NCBI GenBank assembly: GCA_017465565.1
Contig: JAFTWA010000060.1
Location: 1 to 34,282, forward strand
Reading direction: 5' to 3'
Origin: Tyzzerella sp.
GTDB lineage: Bacteria > Bacillota > Clostridia > Lachnospirales > Lachnospiraceae
DNA: 34,282 nt
Every line of letters begins with the position of its first letter. Position 1 is the first letter of the stretch. The notes under the pieces are model-generated. The model was given only the letters and a program-made list of their open reading frames with translations, was not told the DNA's origin and ran no database searches. The position numbers and the translations under genes were made by a program. Positions 32,548 to 34,282 of this stretch are shown piece after piece.

Positions 32548-33666
32548 ATGAAAAAGCAAGAATTATATGTAATTACCGAAAAACAATATTCCAACACAAA
32601 CTGGTATATCCGCATCATGAATGGACTTTATCAAGAGGCCGCAAAAAAATCATTTAAAATTGTTTTCTGCTCAGATTCTGACCTTCAGTCTTTTGAACCT
32701 GGTACAATTCTTATTTTAATTGGTTCTTCCAAGCCTTTTATGAATAAATACATTCAACTATGTACTAAATTTTCCCTCCGCCCAATTATCACCGGTTCTG
32801 GATTTTATCAGACAAATATGCCAGTCAGCTATATTACAATTAACCGCTATTCTGCAATGATTGATATAGTCCAGGCTTTGATTTCTATTGGTGCGAAATC
32901 CATCGCCCTTTTAGGGGTAAACTCCTCTTTCCAAACAGATATGCAACGTTATGAAGGATGGATGTCAGCGGTTCGTTTCCATAAAGCGGGAAATCCAGAC
33001 ACGGATGTATATTTTTCAGACAACGGTCTCCCAGACTGTATGGAAGCTTTTTGGAAAAACGTACATAAATATGATGCAGTAGCCTGCACCAACGACTGGT
33101 ATGCTTCTTATGTTTGTTCTCATGCACGGGAATATGGTATTTCGATTCCCGAGGATTTAATGGTGACTGGTTTTGGTAACACATTGCTTGGGCAATACAC
33201 AAACCCTCCTCTCACAACAGTCTCGCTAAACCTTTCTTCTGTAGGCACGCAGGTTTTGCCTCTTCACCGCCTGCTATCTCAGAATCCAGATTTGCAAGCC
33301 TGTACTGAGACACTAAAATCTGATATTATTTTCCGCGAAAGCACAAAAAAAACAGCGTCTAATACTACGCTGTTGGATAGTCCTGCTCTATTTGCGGATG
33401 ATTTTTTCTCCGATTTTATTCCTGCTGATAAGCAACATTTGAATCAGTTGTATGCGCTCGAGAATACCATTGGGAAAATGGATGAAACAGACTATAAAAT
33501 GATACATGGACTGTTAGAAGGCACTTCCTACCATGCACTCGCAGAAAATCTTTTCTTGTCAGATACAGCATTTAAGTATCGTCTCCAGAAGCTGTTTTCT
33601 TCTACAGGCTGCAATAATCGTGCGGAACTTGTGCAACTGTTCCATGATTATATTCCAAGGTTTTAA
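32548..33666 (+). CDS. Transcriptional regulator: LacI-type sensor domain with C-terminal LuxR-like HTH
   Basis: The protein has about 372 residues. Residues 1 to about 265 look like the periplasmic-binding-protein-like effector domain of LacI/GalR regulators, with hallmark segments AVACTNDWYASYVCSHAREYG, IPEDLMVTGFGN and NPPLTTVSL. The usual N-terminal LacI helix-turn-helix is missing. Instead the last 60 residues (DYKMIHGLLEGTSYHALAENL, then LSDTAFKYRLQKLF, then NNRAELVQLF) fit a LuxR/GerE-type DNA-binding domain. It is divergent from the operon and probably controls it in response to a sugar or sugar acid. The ATG at 32548 has GGAGAGGG upstream; the open TTG at 32524 is rejected. Confidence 0.82.
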   Translation: MKKQELYVITEKQYSNTNWYIRIMNGLYQEAAKKSFKIVFCSDSDLQSFEPGTILILIGSSKPFMNKYIQLCTKFSLRPIITGSGFYQTNMPVSYITINRYSAMIDIVQALISIGAKSIALLGVNSSFQTDMQRYEGWMSAVRFHKAGNPDTDVYFSDNGLPDCMEAFWKNVHKYDAVACTNDWYASYVCSHAREYGISIPEDLMVTGFGNTLLGQYTNPPLTTVSLNLSSVGTQVLPLHRLLSQNPDLQACTETLKSDIIFRESTKKTASNTTLLDSPALFADDFFSDFIPADKQHLNQLYALENTIGKMDETDYKMIHGLLEGTSYHALAENLFLSDTAFKYRLQKLFSSTGCNNRAELVQLFHDYIPRF

Positions 33667-33688
33667 ATTAATATATGATGTTATAAAA

Positions 33689-33738
33689 ATACCCCACAAT
33701 TAACCTCTTTCTATCAAGGGAGTTAATTGTAGGGGTAT
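33689..33738. terminator. Long hairpin between convergent genes, probable bidirectional terminator
   Basis: The arm ATACCCCACAATTAAC (33689-33704) pairs with GTTAATTGTAGGGGTAT (33722-33738), giving about 16 bp with one bulged A and a 17-nt loop. T- or A-rich stretches lie on both sides. It sits 22 nt after the regulator stop codon and 33 nt before the stop of the opposing Rpn gene, so it could end both transcripts. Confidence 0.65.
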
Positions 33739-33770
33739 TGTTACATTTCTTTAATTTTAGGTCATCATCT

Positions 33771-34282
33771 TCATTCCTTTTTTGCCATAGCCTTCCAATA
33801 TGCCAACTCTTCCTCAGCCTTCTTTGCACGTGTTTCAGCTTCGTCCGCACGTTTCTCTGCTTCGTCCGCACGTTGACGTTCTTTTTCGGTATTCGCTCTC
33901 TCCGCTTCTCTGCCGTCTTCAAAAGCGTCCTCGCGTTCCATCCTTATATGCGCTTCCTGATCATATTCGTATATACTCATAGCTCTTGCCTCCGCTCGAT
34001 TCTTCTCCAGAAAATCCTTCAGAATCCCTTCCCCAATACACTCATCAATCGCTCTGTCCACTGCATCTTCAATTGGATTTTCTTCTGCATACATTGATAT
34101 TAAGTACATCCACTACAAGTTCCAGCGATACCTCTTCATCTTCCGTCATGTAAGCATCCGAAAGTCTCAGAACTTCACGTTCTGGACGTTCTTCCTTGCC
34201 GTTGTAAAATACAACAAACTTCGGTGCCGGTATTTTAATCAGCTTTGAACCATAAATATTCTTCCCCCGAATCATGTCTTCA
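33771..34282 (-). pseudogene. Rpn-family nuclease / putative transposase, 3' part with internal deletion
   Basis: The gene enters from the right edge. Its first visible frame (34282 to about 34095) reads EDMIRGKNIYGSKLIKIPAP, then FVVFYNGKEERPEREVLRLSDAY and LELVVDVLNIN, typical of the Rpn family. At about 34092-34100 the text jumps frame to MYAEENPIEDAVDRAIDECI. The roughly 20 residues normally found between these blocks (the NxELL...YxxFV...VR stretch) are missing. The simplest reading is a deletion that is not a multiple of three. The C-terminus is a Glu/Lys/Arg coiled coil with tandem ADEAEKR-like heptads, visible in DNA as repeated cttcgtccgcacg. It is a probable pseudogene related to the gene at 1-120. 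Confidence 0.7.

Noticed and set aside
33771-34109. A separate 112-residue gene starting MYLISMYAEENP.
   Set aside because: It is the C-terminal half of the damaged Rpn-family gene. The apparent start is created by the frame jump and has no ribosome binding site.

Overview
This window (about 40-45% GC by eye) reads as chromosome from a gut-type anaerobic Clostridia bacterium, most likely Lachnospiraceae. The grounds are strong AGGAGG-type ribosome binding sites, lipoprotein signal peptides, Firmicutes-style carbohydrate ABC transporter parts, Rpn-family nuclease genes at both ends, and an IStron (group I intron fused to an IS605-type tnpB).

Layout. Positions 1-120 hold the start of a minus-strand Rpn-family gene, with its promoter and leader in 121-366. 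A group II intron with its reverse transcriptase fills 367-2265 and sits directly behind an intrinsic terminator at 2279-2298. From 32374 down to 2332, all on the minus strand, lies one nearly gap-free gene train of about 30 kb. A candidate sigma-A promoter at 32414-32442 precedes it and the 2279-2298 terminator closes it. In order of transcription it encodes: MBL-fold hydrolase, SDR dehydrogenase, IlvD/Edd-family dehydratase, fumarate-reductase-like flavoprotein, 2-keto-3-deoxygluconate-type kinase, KDPG aldolase, FdrA, DUF1116 protein, an acetate-kinase-family protein, DUF2877 protein, aldose-1-epimerase-like protein, a six-hairpin glycosidase-like protein, a GpsA-like dehydrogenase, two sugar permeases, a solute-binding lipoprotein, an MBL-fold lipoprotein, a giant membrane-anchored beta-helix protein (frameshifted near its end), a TIM-barrel sugar isomerase/epimerase, a small acidic lipoprotein, and an FAD-dependent oxidoreductase interrupted by the IStron. 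Divergently, at 32548-33666, lies a regulator with a LacI-type sensor domain and a C-terminal LuxR-like helix-turn-helix. A hairpin at 33689-33738 separates it from the 3' part of a second, damaged Rpn-family gene at the right edge.

How the genes may work together (inference). The first part looks like a semi-phosphorylative Entner-Doudoroff route: sugar oxidation (SDR), lactone opening (MBL hydrolase), dehydration (IlvD/Edd), phosphorylation (KdgK) and cleavage to pyruvate and glyceraldehyde-3-phosphate (Eda). Embedded in it is a complete FdrA/DUF1116/DUF2877 set, the family of E. coli oxamate carbamoyltransferase AllFGH. Here it is accompanied by an acetate-kinase relative rather than a carbamate kinase, which suggests an acyl-phosphate-forming variant of that system. 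The second half handles uptake and the cell surface.

The most striking mobile feature is the IStron at about 3460-5253. All four group I core elements are visible. A 5-bp P1 can form between the upstream exon TTGAT and an internal guide. The TnpB RuvC residues are intact. A roughly 21-bp long-range stem encloses the tnpB reading frame. Exact removal would restore a 456-codon oxidoreductase.
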